DNA of 64,000 bases from Isoetes taiwanensis (lineage: Eukaryota > Streptophyta > Lycopodiopsida > Isoetales > Isoetaceae), in NCBI GenBank assembly GCA_021234155.1, contig JAJEKV010000047.1, positions 6,289,071-6,353,070 of the forward strand. The letters are read 5' to 3'. The notes beneath the pieces were generated by a model. It did no database searches. It saw only the letters and a program-made list of their open reading frames with translations, and had not been told where the DNA came from. Every line of letters starts with the position of its first letter. The stretch's first letter is position 1. Both the position numbers and the translations under genes were made by a program. Shown piece after piece: positions 23,932 to 33,986 of the stretch.

Positions 23932-24612
23932 CTATCGTTCAGTTTCCTCAAGTGATCAGCATAAATTTTTCGAACCTGTAGTGGCCTTTCTCCTGCTTCA
24001 TTCTTTGGGGGCAGCTTCATATATGTCACCGGCAGATAAATAACTCCTTGCACAAACTTCAGCCGGTTTATTTCTTCCATTCTTTTTGTCGTCTTATCCA
24101 CTTTCTTTTCTCTGATAGCCACACCTGGTGTTTTGCCCTTGCCCTTTTGCTTTTTAGGGATTTCTTTTTGAGTTTCTGCCATAGCTAATTCAATTGTCTT
24201 CTTCTTCTTTGGCTCCTTAGCAGTGATAGTACCTTTTGGCCTCTTCCGTTTCACAACTTGTTCTCCAGCGGACTCTTCTGAACTTTTTGTGTCATCGTCT
24301 TCAGAAGAATCACCTTCTTGCTCCTGCTCCGACTCACTTGTAGGAAAAGTCTTCACTTTGACTCTTTCGAATCCTATCAATTAGATGCGAAAGCCTTTCC
24401 TTGTGCGTGTAGTGAGTAATGAACTTGTACAAAGGTCAGGCTGCGCCCTAGACAGTTTGAAGTAGGCTTCATCCAGAGCAATGAAAGCTTGAGACGTTTT
24501 AAAGGATATCCTTCCACCTTGTCCAGACTCGTCAGCAGTCTCGAAAATGTCCCTTATCGGTCCCATTGCAATCGAACTCGCTTGCAGCGTACCTTTTATT
24601 TCCTGGGCTTCT
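23932..24612 (-). pseudogene. ParB-DNA methyltransferase pseudogene, copy A, upstream part
   Basis: This is the 5' side of the exon that resumes at 11,052. An acceptor (TTTGCAG at 24,613-24,619) marks the exon start; earlier exons must lie to the right but I could not find them. It encodes an unrecognised N-terminal stretch, one stop (24,381-24,383), an acidic Ser/Glu-rich segment (SESEQEQEGDSSEDDD), basic clusters that look like nuclear localisation signals (KRKRPKG, PKKKK) and then the start of a ParB-like domain (GVIYLPVTYMKLPP, RPLQVRKI, HLRKLNDR). The last codon is split: AG at 23,933-23,932 continues with G at 11,048 once the CACTA element and its CTA duplication are discounted, and the frame then stays correct. 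It is transcribed leftwards. Confidence 0.7.
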
Positions 24613-24619
24613 GCAAACA

Positions 24620-25269
24620 TGCAAGAATGTTATGGTGCTTTATTTTCTTTGTGTGCCCCTTGTCATGAACCACTGAGTTTGTGCACAATCGTAGATAGCC
24701 GGTGTGATCTTAATGGTACCCCTAGTAAATTTTGGGAAAATTTTAAATATACCCCTCAAGATTGTAAACATCCCCAAAAATTTCTCTCAAATGAAAATAA
24801 CACCTTTTTTTTTGTGGAAGTAAGAGATGGTTTTATCATTAATTATAAATCCTCAAGTACATAGCAAAGAAAAACATGCTTATGATATGAAAGCATGCTA
24901 AAAAGATAGAAATTTACAACCAGTACAGAGCCACATAGTGTAACAGAACTACGATCCCTTGAAATTATCCAAAAATCTATGAAATGTCTATGACACTTTT
25001 GTGAGCAATCAAATAAAAAAGTGTCCTCCATGAAACTTATAGGTGAGAGTGAGACCTATCCATTAACAAGCATCTGAATCGAGTTGGAATCTTTGAGGTA
25101 CGGTGTTACTAAAAAGATGTTACAAAAAACAACTCAAATGAGCGTAACTTATGAATTTCAACTCCGATTTAGATAAATTTGATCTTGTTGGAAAGATCTT
25201 ATCATACTCTATAATGTTCTGGAGACAACCTTTGAATTTGAATTCCAATGAGCAAGGAACCCAAGACTA
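24620..25269. other. No gene recognised
   Basis: AT-rich sequence without supported coding regions. If upstream exons of the ParB-methyltransferase gene survive, they should lie here, but no open stretch with both splice signals stands out. Confidence 0.5.
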
Positions 25270-25690
25270 TTTTTGACTGAGGACCTATTAAATTGTTTTC
25301 CTCTGTGTACAAAATCTTTGCTAAGACATTGGCAGCAAAACATTTTGTCCGATCGTAAACAAATCTGGCTTTCTCCCTCGTTGATGTATGAATGTGGCTG
25401 CTGTATACGAGGAAATATATTGGGCCTACTTACAGGGTCATAGAGCTGTGTATCTTAAGCTTGATCTTGCTAAGGCTTATGATAGTATTGACTGGGGTTT
25501 CTTGGAGAAGTGTCTTCTTGGTCTTGGGTTCGGGGAGTCATTTACAAGAAATATTATGAAGCTTCATACCTCAGCAAGGTTTACTGTACTTTTTCAGGGC
25601 GAGCCATTCGATATTTTTGTAGTGGGTAGAGGAATTTGGCAAGGTCCTGCAAATACTCCCAAAGCCATTGGATTCTAGTCCCTATTAAAA
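25270..25690 (+). pseudogene. LINE reverse transcriptase fragment
   Basis: The block FSSVYKIFAKTLA near 25,295 and, after frame changes, NVAAVYEEIYWAYLQG and AVYLKLDLAKAYDSIDWGFL (25,391-25,510) are the palm region of a plant L1-type reverse transcriptase. It resembles the LINE at 33,987-36,367 (ILTNVAAAYEGLYWARRTGQ, YLKLDFAKAYDSV), so both belong to one family. Both ends are truncated. Confidence 0.8.
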
Positions 25691-25763
25691 CTTTCCATGT
25701 CAGCGATAAATGACAATCCCAATTCCCTTATATATAAAAAAATCTCAAAGAATTCTTCATCAT

Positions 25764-25837
25764 TCCGTTGTCGTCTAGTCCGGTTAGGATATCTGGCTTT
25801 CACCCAGGCGACCCGGGTTCAAATCCCGGCAACGGAA
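25764..25837 (+). tRNA. tRNA-Glu (anticodon UUC)
   Basis: The acceptor stem TCCGTTG/CAACGGA is perfect with discriminator A at 25,837. The anticodon stem TCTGG/CCAGG (one G-U pair) encloses CTTTCAC, giving anticodon TTC. The T arm CCCGGGTTCAAATCCCGG contains the B box. The D arm is slightly unusual (GTCTAGTCCGGTTAGGATAT) compared with the common plant form, but the A box is recognisable. There is no intron and no encoded CCA. A Pol III terminator follows within 2 bases. Confidence 0.93.
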
Positions 25838-25838
25838 A

Positions 25839-25844
25839 TTTTTT
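25839..25844 (+). terminator. Pol III terminator of tRNA-Glu
   Basis: A run of six T residues begins two bases after the tRNA 3' end. Confidence 0.85.
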
Positions 25845-25910
25845 AAAACCATTTCGGCAATTTCTAGTTCTATTTTTGATGCTCAGGTTTAGGGCAAATC
25901 ATATGAAGCG

Positions 25911-26252
25911 ATGGCAAGAGCCATGGCGTCAAACATCGGCAAGAAGCTTTGGGACCACTCAGATCCAATTTTGTTAACTGTGGCAGTGGTTTTGCTAGGG
26001 AAGCGCATCAGTTCTCAAGAGCAGGAGCTGGAGAAGTTAAGGGGAAATGAGGCTTTTGAAATTAAGCAGCTTCGGGAAAAGAATAAATTGCTGAAGGACA
26101 GGCTTTATAACGTCAGAAGCAGGTTAGTCGAAGAGGCAGAAATGGGCGAGCATCTTGGACATGCGGAGTTGAAGGAACGCTTTGACGCTGTTTTTGATGA
26201 AGTTGTATCTGCTGTCGTGCCGGAGGTTGTTTTCAATGATATGCCAGCATGA
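25911..26252 (+). CDS. Small conserved-looking coiled-coil protein, function unknown
   Basis: An intact 113-codon frame starts at MARAMASNIGKKLW (25,911); the internal ATG at codon 5 is an alternative. Residues 19-31 (PILLTVAVVLLGK) form a short hydrophobic, possibly membrane, segment. Residues 32-80 are a charged heptad-like helix (SSQEQELEKLRGNEAFEIKQ...) likely to form a coiled coil, and the C-terminus (AVFDEVVSAVVPEVVF) is hydrophobic and helical. No stop or frame change interrupts it, and amino-acid use is that of a real protein. I do not recognise the family. It could be a complete intronless gene or the last exon of a longer one. The tRNA-Glu ends 73 bases upstream. Confidence 0.55.
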   Translation: MARAMASNIGKKLWDHSDPILLTVAVVLLGKRISSQEQELEKLRGNEAFEIKQLREKNKLLKDRLYNVRSRLVEEAEMGEHLGHAELKERFDAVFDEVVSAVVPEVVFNDMPA

Positions 26253-26264
26253 TTTAATATCAAA

Positions 26265-26667
26265 ATGTAGTTGGATGTTAGAAAGATGCTCTTTTGAATC
26301 AACTTCATCAAATTCTGTGGATTCCGCTGCTTTTGTCCAGGTGTGAAGAAAATGAATTCAGTTTAATAAGATTAGATCAGCTTCTTTTCTGCATCCGTGC
26401 ACATTCATCTTTATCTTGGATAAGGCAACAGTTCTCTCTTTTCTTATATACTGGATTACCCAACAAAAATGTAGCTGGATGTTAGAAAGATTTGCCAATG
26501 ACGTTGCTCTTTTGAGTCAACTTCATCAAATTTTAATTTTATGGATTCCACTGCTTTTGTCTAGGTTTGAAGAAAACGATTTCATTTTAATAAAATCAGA
26601 TCAGCTTCTTTTCTCCATCTGTGCACAGTCATCTTTATCTTGGATAAGGCAACAGTTCTCTCTTTTT
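26265..26667. repeat. Tandem duplication, two copies of about 200 bp
   Basis: Copy 1 (about 26,265-26,444) and copy 2 (about 26,467-26,667) both start AATGTAG(T/C)TGGATGTTAGAAAGAT and end GGATAAGGCAACAGTTCTCTCTTTT. Copy 2 has small extra segments. It lies directly after the stop of the small gene and would form part of its 3' UTR. Confidence 0.9.
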
Positions 26668-26679
26668 GTTGAATAATAA

Positions 26680-28120
26680 AATATTAAAATGATGACTTAG
26701 AGGCTTCATTATCATGGCATTAGCCCATTATTGCTATTTGTTGAGATGATTATCTCTAAAAGTCACCCATATGAAGTCACCAGAATTGTACAAGTAAGAG
26801 TTCCCATGATTTGTTATGTAAGAATTAGCAGGAATGTAAATTTGGATAAACTCTTTCTGAATGACATTAAATTGAAGAAAACCTGCTAAGAACTTGAATT
26901 CAGGTTTTCCATATTTTGGCTACTCTATTTGTTTTGCATGCCAGCATTTTGTACATAACCATAATGTTAAGAGAAATTGACAGGACCATATGTTGAGAAG
27001 CTTCCTGTATATCTGAGCTACATTCATCCCCTGGATATTACTGACATGGAGTGTGCATGACAGGTTGATTAAGAATTATTCTGCCTGATGCATTGAGGAT
27101 ACATGCTGCTAATGCTGAAAGGGCTTGGTTATGTTTGAGTGAGAGTTTGTCTAGCATTATTTTATGTCATGTAAAGTTGGAGTTTGGCTGAAGTTTTGTT
27201 TCTCCTTTGGTGCTTTCATCTCAGTGCACATTCAATCGCGTCATCTGGTTCCATTTGCATTTTGAAGCAGTCAGGCAAGCATGAGAAGGCATTCTGGCTG
27301 AATATGTAGGCATAGATTATGTCCCCAAATGGAATTCTCTTGCAAATGCCTTATACAATGATCCAGCTGGTTTATAGCAATGCAATCAGTTTTAATTTAC
27401 CATGCTAAATTAGGACTATGGGACGTTAGTGGAATGCCACTGCTCAAGGCATGGTGGAAAAGCAGTTGTTGTTTTGGCATCCTCATTCAGTGATAGAATC
27501 TGAATGCTGTGTAAGATTTTTGTCTAACAATAAATGATCTAGACTCACATGGTTTATGCATTCAACCCTTTTGGTGGAAGTGGGAAACCTTTTTATTTTG
27601 CATCACATTTGTAAGCGTTTAATATCTTGTAGGCACATAGCATAAACAAAGGCGAGTGGAGCAGCAGACCTCTTAAGTTCCATATTCGAGGTCGGAGAAC
27701 TATACGGTGTTGCCGTCGTCCAATATTGCAATTAGCTCAGTTACCACCCTAAGATTGTCCATTCCTCACGATCTAACTTATCCAGCTCCATGGCGTCTAA
27801 ATTTTGGAAATTTAATGTCAGGTTACTTCAATATGGGACATTCAATTGGGAACAACTGACATGAGTTCATTTTGTGAACCAAGCTTGTCGGGAGCGACAC
27901 TCAACTGAGGATTAAACGTGTTACGTGTACTTTGTCAATACGATTGGTTCCGACAAGATCAGATGATTTGTCAAATAACATGTTCAATATGAGACTGCAT
28001 TACTGCCAAGAAAGTAAATGCCATTCAGCATTTGTTTAAGGCTAAATTTTCTCATGTACAAGCGAATGTGGCTTTATAGCAGACCAAGTAGCAGTGTTTT
28101 GCAATCACAGAAACATTCGA
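26680..28120. other. Intergenic DNA, nothing recognised
   Basis: AT-rich, with no open frame worth calling, no tRNA-like structure and no clear terminal repeats. Confidence 0.5.
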
Positions 28121-28307
28121 TTCCAATTGCTTTCATTCTTCGGCAGTATCTAGAATAGATTGTGATGGAAAAATCACAGATTAAATATGGAGATTAAGAT
28201 ATGAAGCTTCTTATTAATCAGACTCCCTGATTAATAAGAAGCTTCATATCTTAATCTGTGATTTTTCCATCACAATCTATTCTAGATACTGCCGAAAGCA
28301 ATTGGAA
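28121..28307. repeat. 187-bp foldback palindrome
   Basis: The two arms, TTCCAATTGCTTT...CGGCAGTATCTAGAATAG...TTATTAATCAG and its complement, are virtually identical and separated by 5 bases (ACTCC, 28,222-28,226). The left arm has two short extra segments: CATTCTT near 28,134 and a 13-bp local duplication near 28,184 (ATATGGAGATTAA). It could be a foldback MITE or a recent inverted duplication. A transcript would form a long hairpin. Confidence 0.92.
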
Positions 28308-29368
28308 CGGTATTATCATTTACTTGTCACGGAGATGCCTATTAAATGAAAACATGAAAGGAGAATCTTTGTAACATAAATTTTTTCTAGTAATCTTCTG
28401 AAACAGAATTACTAACAGAAATTACCACTACATATGCCAAAAGGAACCATGCGCCATGCCTAACTATAGGGGTCAAGCTGCAATATGACCATGCCTGGCC
28501 GGCTCCACCTTCATACTAACAATCAATTATAAAACCAGATAAAACGGAATCCCACATCCTTATGTCCCACCATGACAAATTCCTGGAGTGTGTAGGAAAG
28601 TCCAGCACAATATAACATCACAATGGCCCACCTGCTGGTTTCGATCTCATCCTTGACTGATTACTGATTAGATTAGTTTGAACATGGAAATTTAATATCT
28701 TTTGTGTGCTGCATAATCAGCCAAACTCCACATGCAATACATACATATTGACAACCTCTGCCCAAATCGTTATGATGAAATTATATTTTCTAGCTATTTC
28801 ACACGAGCAAAGTATGTAAAGCAACCATAATATCAGAAAACATTTTAACATTCTGATTGATAAAATAGTTTTCTGATATACCATGAATAGCTACATACCT
28901 GAAACATACCTGAAAGTATATACAACTTTATATACTGTTACATACCTGAAAATACTGTTACATACCTTGAAGTATTGCTATTAGCCGCACTACAAGAACA
29001 GCCAAATTAACCTTCAAACAAAAATGCAACTTTATCCTACAAAATAGCAGACATTCTGCAGAGACCACAAAACATTACATTATAATTACAAATCATCAGG
29101 CAAGCCTTGAAGGCCCTGATGAGGGATTTCAACAACTCAATACAAACAGAACCCACGACATTGGTTCCTTCAATATTCATAGCTACAATGGGAATTTGAG
29201 ACCCGACGCCAAATAAACCAATGTGCATAGGCAGCCAGCCGTACATTAAGGTAGAGAACCAAAGCACTGGTACGCTTCACATTCTGTGGATTTTTGATGA
29301 GCCAGATGGAAACAGTGATGCAACAGAATGCAATAGGCTATAGTCCACAAAACTAGCACCATACATAC
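28308..29368. other. Intergenic DNA and 3' flank of the At1g01500-like gene
   Basis: No gene is supported. Short repeats of CATACCTGAAA(A/G)TA occur at 28,895-28,980. The 3' UTR of the minus-strand gene ends somewhere in the right part. Confidence 0.5.
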
Positions 29369-30452
29369 TTAGAAGAGCCGCCGTCGGAAGGACCTTGTAG
29401 TAGCCTGGTATGTCCGTACCAACAAACCAACACCTATGCCAATCCCCAAGCACATGCCTAAGCCAATCCCAACGCCCACCCTGACACCTGCATTGAACCA
29501 AGACATTTCTCCATCGTCGTTCTCCATATACCCCATCCCTTCAGGAAGGTACATTTTGCGAAAGTCAATTTTATCACCTTCATCTTCAAAAGATGGATCC
29601 TCTAGCTCCTGCAGAACCAACAAAAAGCAATGTTACACAGACATGAAGTAAATTGAACCATTCCAATGAATGTCATATAGCATAAAAAGTACGCACCTGT
29701 CCAGCCGTATTGGCCAAAGCAAAAACAGGATTATCGAGCTTCTCACATTCCTCATCTTCAGGTATTGCATCAAGTGTCCCACATCGTGCCGTACGTCTTC
29801 TCGAAATCAACTGGACACTCTGAGCAAGAATAATAGGCGACCCTGAATAATTGCCAACAACACATATCTCCATTGAAGGTGGTGCAAATGTAATAGATGC
29901 ATAATCTGGCTTTGCTTTGGTAAAAATGCACCCTCCAGGTCCAACGGCACAAGCACATTCCATCGTCCATCCCACACCTACGCCTTTTGCTGCAACTGTA
30001 TCAGAATCAAACCTCTCATAAACCTGTTTATCTGGCAACTGTTCAAGTGTCCCATTAACTAAAAGTTCCTCTTTATCATAGATTTCAAAACTGGCAGATC
30101 CAACTACTCTCAGATGGTCTGTACTCACGTAAATGATTTCAACGGAGTCTGCATCTACCCTATCGCGCCTTAGAACAAGTGAGGCTTCCTCTGATGGAGA
30201 TATCCTTCCCCCATTAACCTCCAATGCTGTACCAATACTCCTTGAAGGAAAATGCATCCTCAACAATTCTGGACTTTCATCTACTTGACAACTGCTGACT
30301 TTCACATACAGGACCTTGACTTCAAACCATGTTGGACTAGGTACTGCACCATTAAAACCAACAAAATACTTTGAACCTAATTTTCCACGGCTTTGAGCAA
30401 AAGCCACATCCCCCATTTGAAATGCCCCTCTGCTATCCTCAGATTCATTCAT
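29369..30452 (-). CDS. At1g01500-like plant protein (labelled erythronate-4-phosphate dehydrogenase family in some databases)
   Basis: Two coding exons, 30,452-29,697 and 29,608-29,369, are joined by an 88-bp intron (donor CAG/GTGCGT, acceptor TCTGCAG/G) and give an intact 331-residue protein, close to the roughly 327 of the Arabidopsis relative. Family landmarks are WFEVKVLYVKVS, LRRDRVD with the following STD, FEIYDKEELLVNGTLEQ, CVVGNYSGSPIILAQSVQL, the linker DEEC, and a very conserved tail, GEMSWFNAGVRVGVGIGLGM...GIGVGLLVRTYQATTRSFRRRLF. The tail is glycine-rich and hydrophobic, likely a membrane anchor, with a basic C-terminus. The database name rests on weak annotation; there is no dehydrogenase motif and the biochemical role is unknown. 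I chose the ATG at 30,452 because the frame upstream has no other ATG in the coding exon. A separate 5' exon (30,714-30,622) carries two upstream ATGs. Confidence 0.9.
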
Positions 30453-30714
30453 TGTTCCTGAACGGTCTTGAATCCCAGAAAGTTTCAAACCATGTCCATT
30501 TTCTGCAAAGAATTGGTAACAATTCTAATCAGCCACGTTTGAACTTGTAACAAATTATTTTTGGGTAATCACGGAAGGAAACCGCCAAACCAGATTCTGA
30601 ACAGAAAGAGAATTGCCATACCTTAGGTCTGCCCTGATCAAAATCCATAAGCAGCCCCGCATCAAACTTCGCTAAATTCTACGTTACGTGCCGAAACAAG
30701 ACGAAATCACAGAC
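30453..30714 (-). promoter_or_regulatory. Spliced 5' leader of the At1g01500-like gene with two upstream ORFs
   Basis: The leader exon runs 30,714-30,622, with acceptor CCCACAG/G upstream and donor CTAAG/GTATGG. A 119-bp intron follows and the coding exon starts at 30,502. Upstream ATGs lie at 30,662 and 30,648. After splicing, the first ORF is about 32 codons and its stop overlaps the main start (ATGAATGA). The second is about 14 codons and ends 30-40 bases before the main start. Such arrangements usually lower translation of the main frame. A further intron probably extends to a donor near 31,142 (CCTG/GTATAG). Confidence 0.5.
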
Positions 30715-31748
30715 CTGTGGGAGAAATAAACGCCTAGATTAGACACCAACCAAGAAGGCGCAAAGGCGATTCGAAAGACCCAAAGGACATGCGAACAAAA
30801 CAAGATAACATCCACTCCAAATAAACCGTGAAGACGGAAAAAAGAACAAGAAGCAAGACCATGAAGAGGGTAAACGAAACGGCCGCAAATATGGTATGAT
30901 TGGAGCCAGGCTACCGGAACTTCGAAAGAAAGAATAAAATCAAACTCAAATCCCGAGCAAGATCTACTAAGAGACAAAATCTACTCCTTGGCATAGGGCA
31001 AGCAACTACGACATCATCGAGAAGAGAGGATCTGACAAAAGGAATGCAAAAATCCAAGTTTGGGATCATTCTGTAAATCAAAACATGCAGAAAAAAAAGA
31101 AAAGTAGCAAATTGAATACAAGGAAGTGGGTCGGCGGACTATACCAGGTTCTGACGAGATCAAGGTGCCAGGAGCCGGATCTGTAAGGCGGTGTGTGTGG
31201 CAACAGATCCTGCGGGCCTGGAACAGATTGACAGTCCGCCATAGCCAGGCCCTTTGGTTAGGGAGAAAGCCAACGCCCTTCATCCGTGGTTACTCCGGTT
31301 TGCCGGTTGATGCGGTGGCCCCATTGCCCTATTTTGGGTTGCCCCGGAGCCGCAACCGGCTCAACAGGTTTCCCTCCAATGATAATGTATTTAGTATTGT
31401 GTTTTCTTTTTTTCTTTTTTTTGGCCCCAATATCCATATGTTTGTTGCTGTTTATTTATTTGTCTCATACCCTTGAAAGCGTTATCAGCCATCTTCTAAA
31501 TTTAGACCAAGAGATGATGCCTAATATTGGTTTTGGCGATTTTTGTGCAAGTCCTCGAGGATGTCTTTTTTCCTACCCATTCTCATTGTGAAATTTTTTT
31601 GCCTGGGTCACCACAGTGATTACTATGCAGCTTGAACGCAGCTTTCCATGTGTATTATATATGACGTCCCGTATGCTCAAAGACGTAACAATATGGAAGT
31701 TCTAAGGACAACAATCTGGAGGCCTCGGTGCTCGTTGCACTATTCGGA
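30715..31748. other. Upstream region of the At1g01500-like gene
   Basis: It likely contains a first 5' UTR intron (to about 31,142), the first exon and the promoter in the GC-richer stretch 31,140-31,380. No clear TATA box or initiator could be fixed. Confidence 0.4.
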
Positions 31749-33970
31749 TGGAAGTTGAACTGGCATAATTCTTGCCAACAAGTAGAATGTCAATTTATGG
31801 AAGTTGAACTGGCATAATTCTTGCCAACAAGTAGAATGTCGATTTTCTTGAGAAGTTTCAACTTCCAATATTGTAGGCAAATGACAACTTGTCTCTTTAG
31901 GCAACGTTCCATGCGGCCTCCTGACTTCAAATTATTCCTCAAGTTATTGAAAAAGTTAACTTGGAGTTCTCAGAAATGGTCGAGGATTTCTGAAAGCTGC
32001 AGTTGACCCCTTTGAATTTCGAAGTCCGGTTACGTTCATGGGAACGTGGGTTGAGAAGGAGACTATCTAAATATGAATGTCATAAATAGGATATGTTGGG
32101 AGTAATGTTCCCTTAATATGAAAGCAAAGACCCAAATGTTATTGTAATGGGGTTGTTTGGGATGATCTATATGATGGGGTTGTTTGGGATGATCTGATGA
32201 TGACTGAGGCGAACTTAATGTCTATGTTCTAGACAGTTGATTGCATTTCATATATGTGTAGTTGTTTAGGGAATGAATGTGTGTGCATGACATGGCTAGC
32301 AAAATTTTCACCGAGGATGGGCCGCCTCGTCTGGCGGGGCCACCTGGGGAGATTTCGCAAGGAATCTTCTCGAGGGGTAGTTTCCTTTATACACAGTGTT
32401 GTGTTAGCTTTGCGAGGATTCAGCATTGAGCACAGTGCAACGGAGGGTGTGGAACTGAAGGCCCGGGTCATAGGCCCGAGTCATAGTTGGATGAAGGCCC
32501 ATTCTTATCAACGAGTGACTCAAGATGCTCTAGGGTGTGTGTGGTCAAACACGGCAATGGGCAAGGGGGTGCATTTGATATGGTAGAGCAACACTAGAAT
32601 ATATTTAGTGTGGAACAAGATCCGGATGTAGTGGCTTAGGTTTGGATGGAATGTAGAAGGACACATGTGGCGATGCAAATGCATGCAAGCGAAAGGATTG
32701 AAAGTGGGGCCTGCCTGGGCTGGATTAGATAACGGCCTCGCAATCCCCAAAATATCAGAGCCCAAGGACGCGTATGCCACTAATCCCAACCTCTTTGTGG
32801 GCCACTCCACCTTCCATGCTCTGGGTTTAGATAGCCGTCTCTATCTCCCAACTATTTTGTGGTTGTGGACTTTGGGATTTGTGTGTTCTCCTCCACGCCC
32901 TTAAACTTTTTGCCTTTCTCGGTTGGATTTTTCTATCTAAAAAAATGTGGACATTACAAATTGTATCTATCTATCTTATCTTTCAACTATGACTAGTAAA
33001 CTTGTGCCATGTGACTCAAGGCCCACATTAATAGGCACTTACCTTGGAAACATTCTTAGTCCCAGTAGCTAAACCTCTAATACGTAAGAGTCGGGTAAAT
33101 GAAATTCAGGCCACGGAGCCAATGACGCCCTTCCATGTGGCATTTTTTTTTTTTTTTTATGAAAGGGGACTTTTAATTACTCAATAGGAAGTAATACAGT
33201 ATTTGTCAAAGTAGGGTTACCTTTGACTAGATTTGTCCAATTAGGAGAATTATTAAACCTAGAATAACTGAAACCAAGGCCCTTGAGCAATACATTTGAA
33301 CTGCAGCATGTACAACTGTATTGAATAGTTAAAAACCACTATCTCAAAGTTGTAGTTCAATGACGTAGTTGAAAAACCATCAAACCACACCAAACTACCA
33401 AAATTGCTGGGAAGTATACACACATCAGCTTCATCTCAGAAGCCGAATCTTGTTCAATTTAAAACCACATACATTCCTGCTCCAAGCCGCCATCATCGAG
33501 CTCAAGAAGACACGGTGGAGAAGGCCAGGAAATGTTAGTCCAACGGAGATATGCAATAAGCCACAACAGATGGAGCTCGATTTCCTCAATTGCATTAGTC
33601 CCTTCTATTACAAATTTGCCTAGATGGAAGAAATAGATATTCCTGAACTGGTCCATAGACATAAAAGCACTGAAGGAGAAAAGGGGCATGTCAAGAATCC
33701 AGGCATGATAACCATCCAGCAGAATATTGTTGATACTTTCAACCATGAACCCTAATTTAAGGGCGGCCTGTGCTGTCCAAGAATGGCTAATTGGACCCAG
33801 GCTTTATTATCAGAAATTATATTAAACTGAGGATGACCATTAAGCAAGCCTGTCAAAAGATTCAATAAATCTAATATCCACAAAGTCATCAGAAGACAGT
33901 TGAGTATACTTGCACTTGAAATAATTAAAATGACCAAGAAAATGATCTAAAACCAGTCACTTTCTGTCAA
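31749..33970. other. Repetitive non-coding DNA
   Basis: A 42-bp phrase (GGAAGTTGAACTGGCATAAT...) is repeated in tandem at 31,749-31,790 and 31,799-31,840, and ATGGGGTTGTTTGGGATGATCT is doubled at about 32,147-32,191. A T-run lies at 33,147-33,160. No gene is supported. It looks like old element debris. Confidence 0.5.
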
Positions 33971-33986
33971 AATCATCTCCTAAAGC

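Noticed and set aside
29369-30452. Calling the At1g01500-like protein a real erythronate-4-phosphate dehydrogenase
   Set aside because: No nucleotide-binding or catalytic motif of that enzyme is visible; the database label appears to be inherited annotation.
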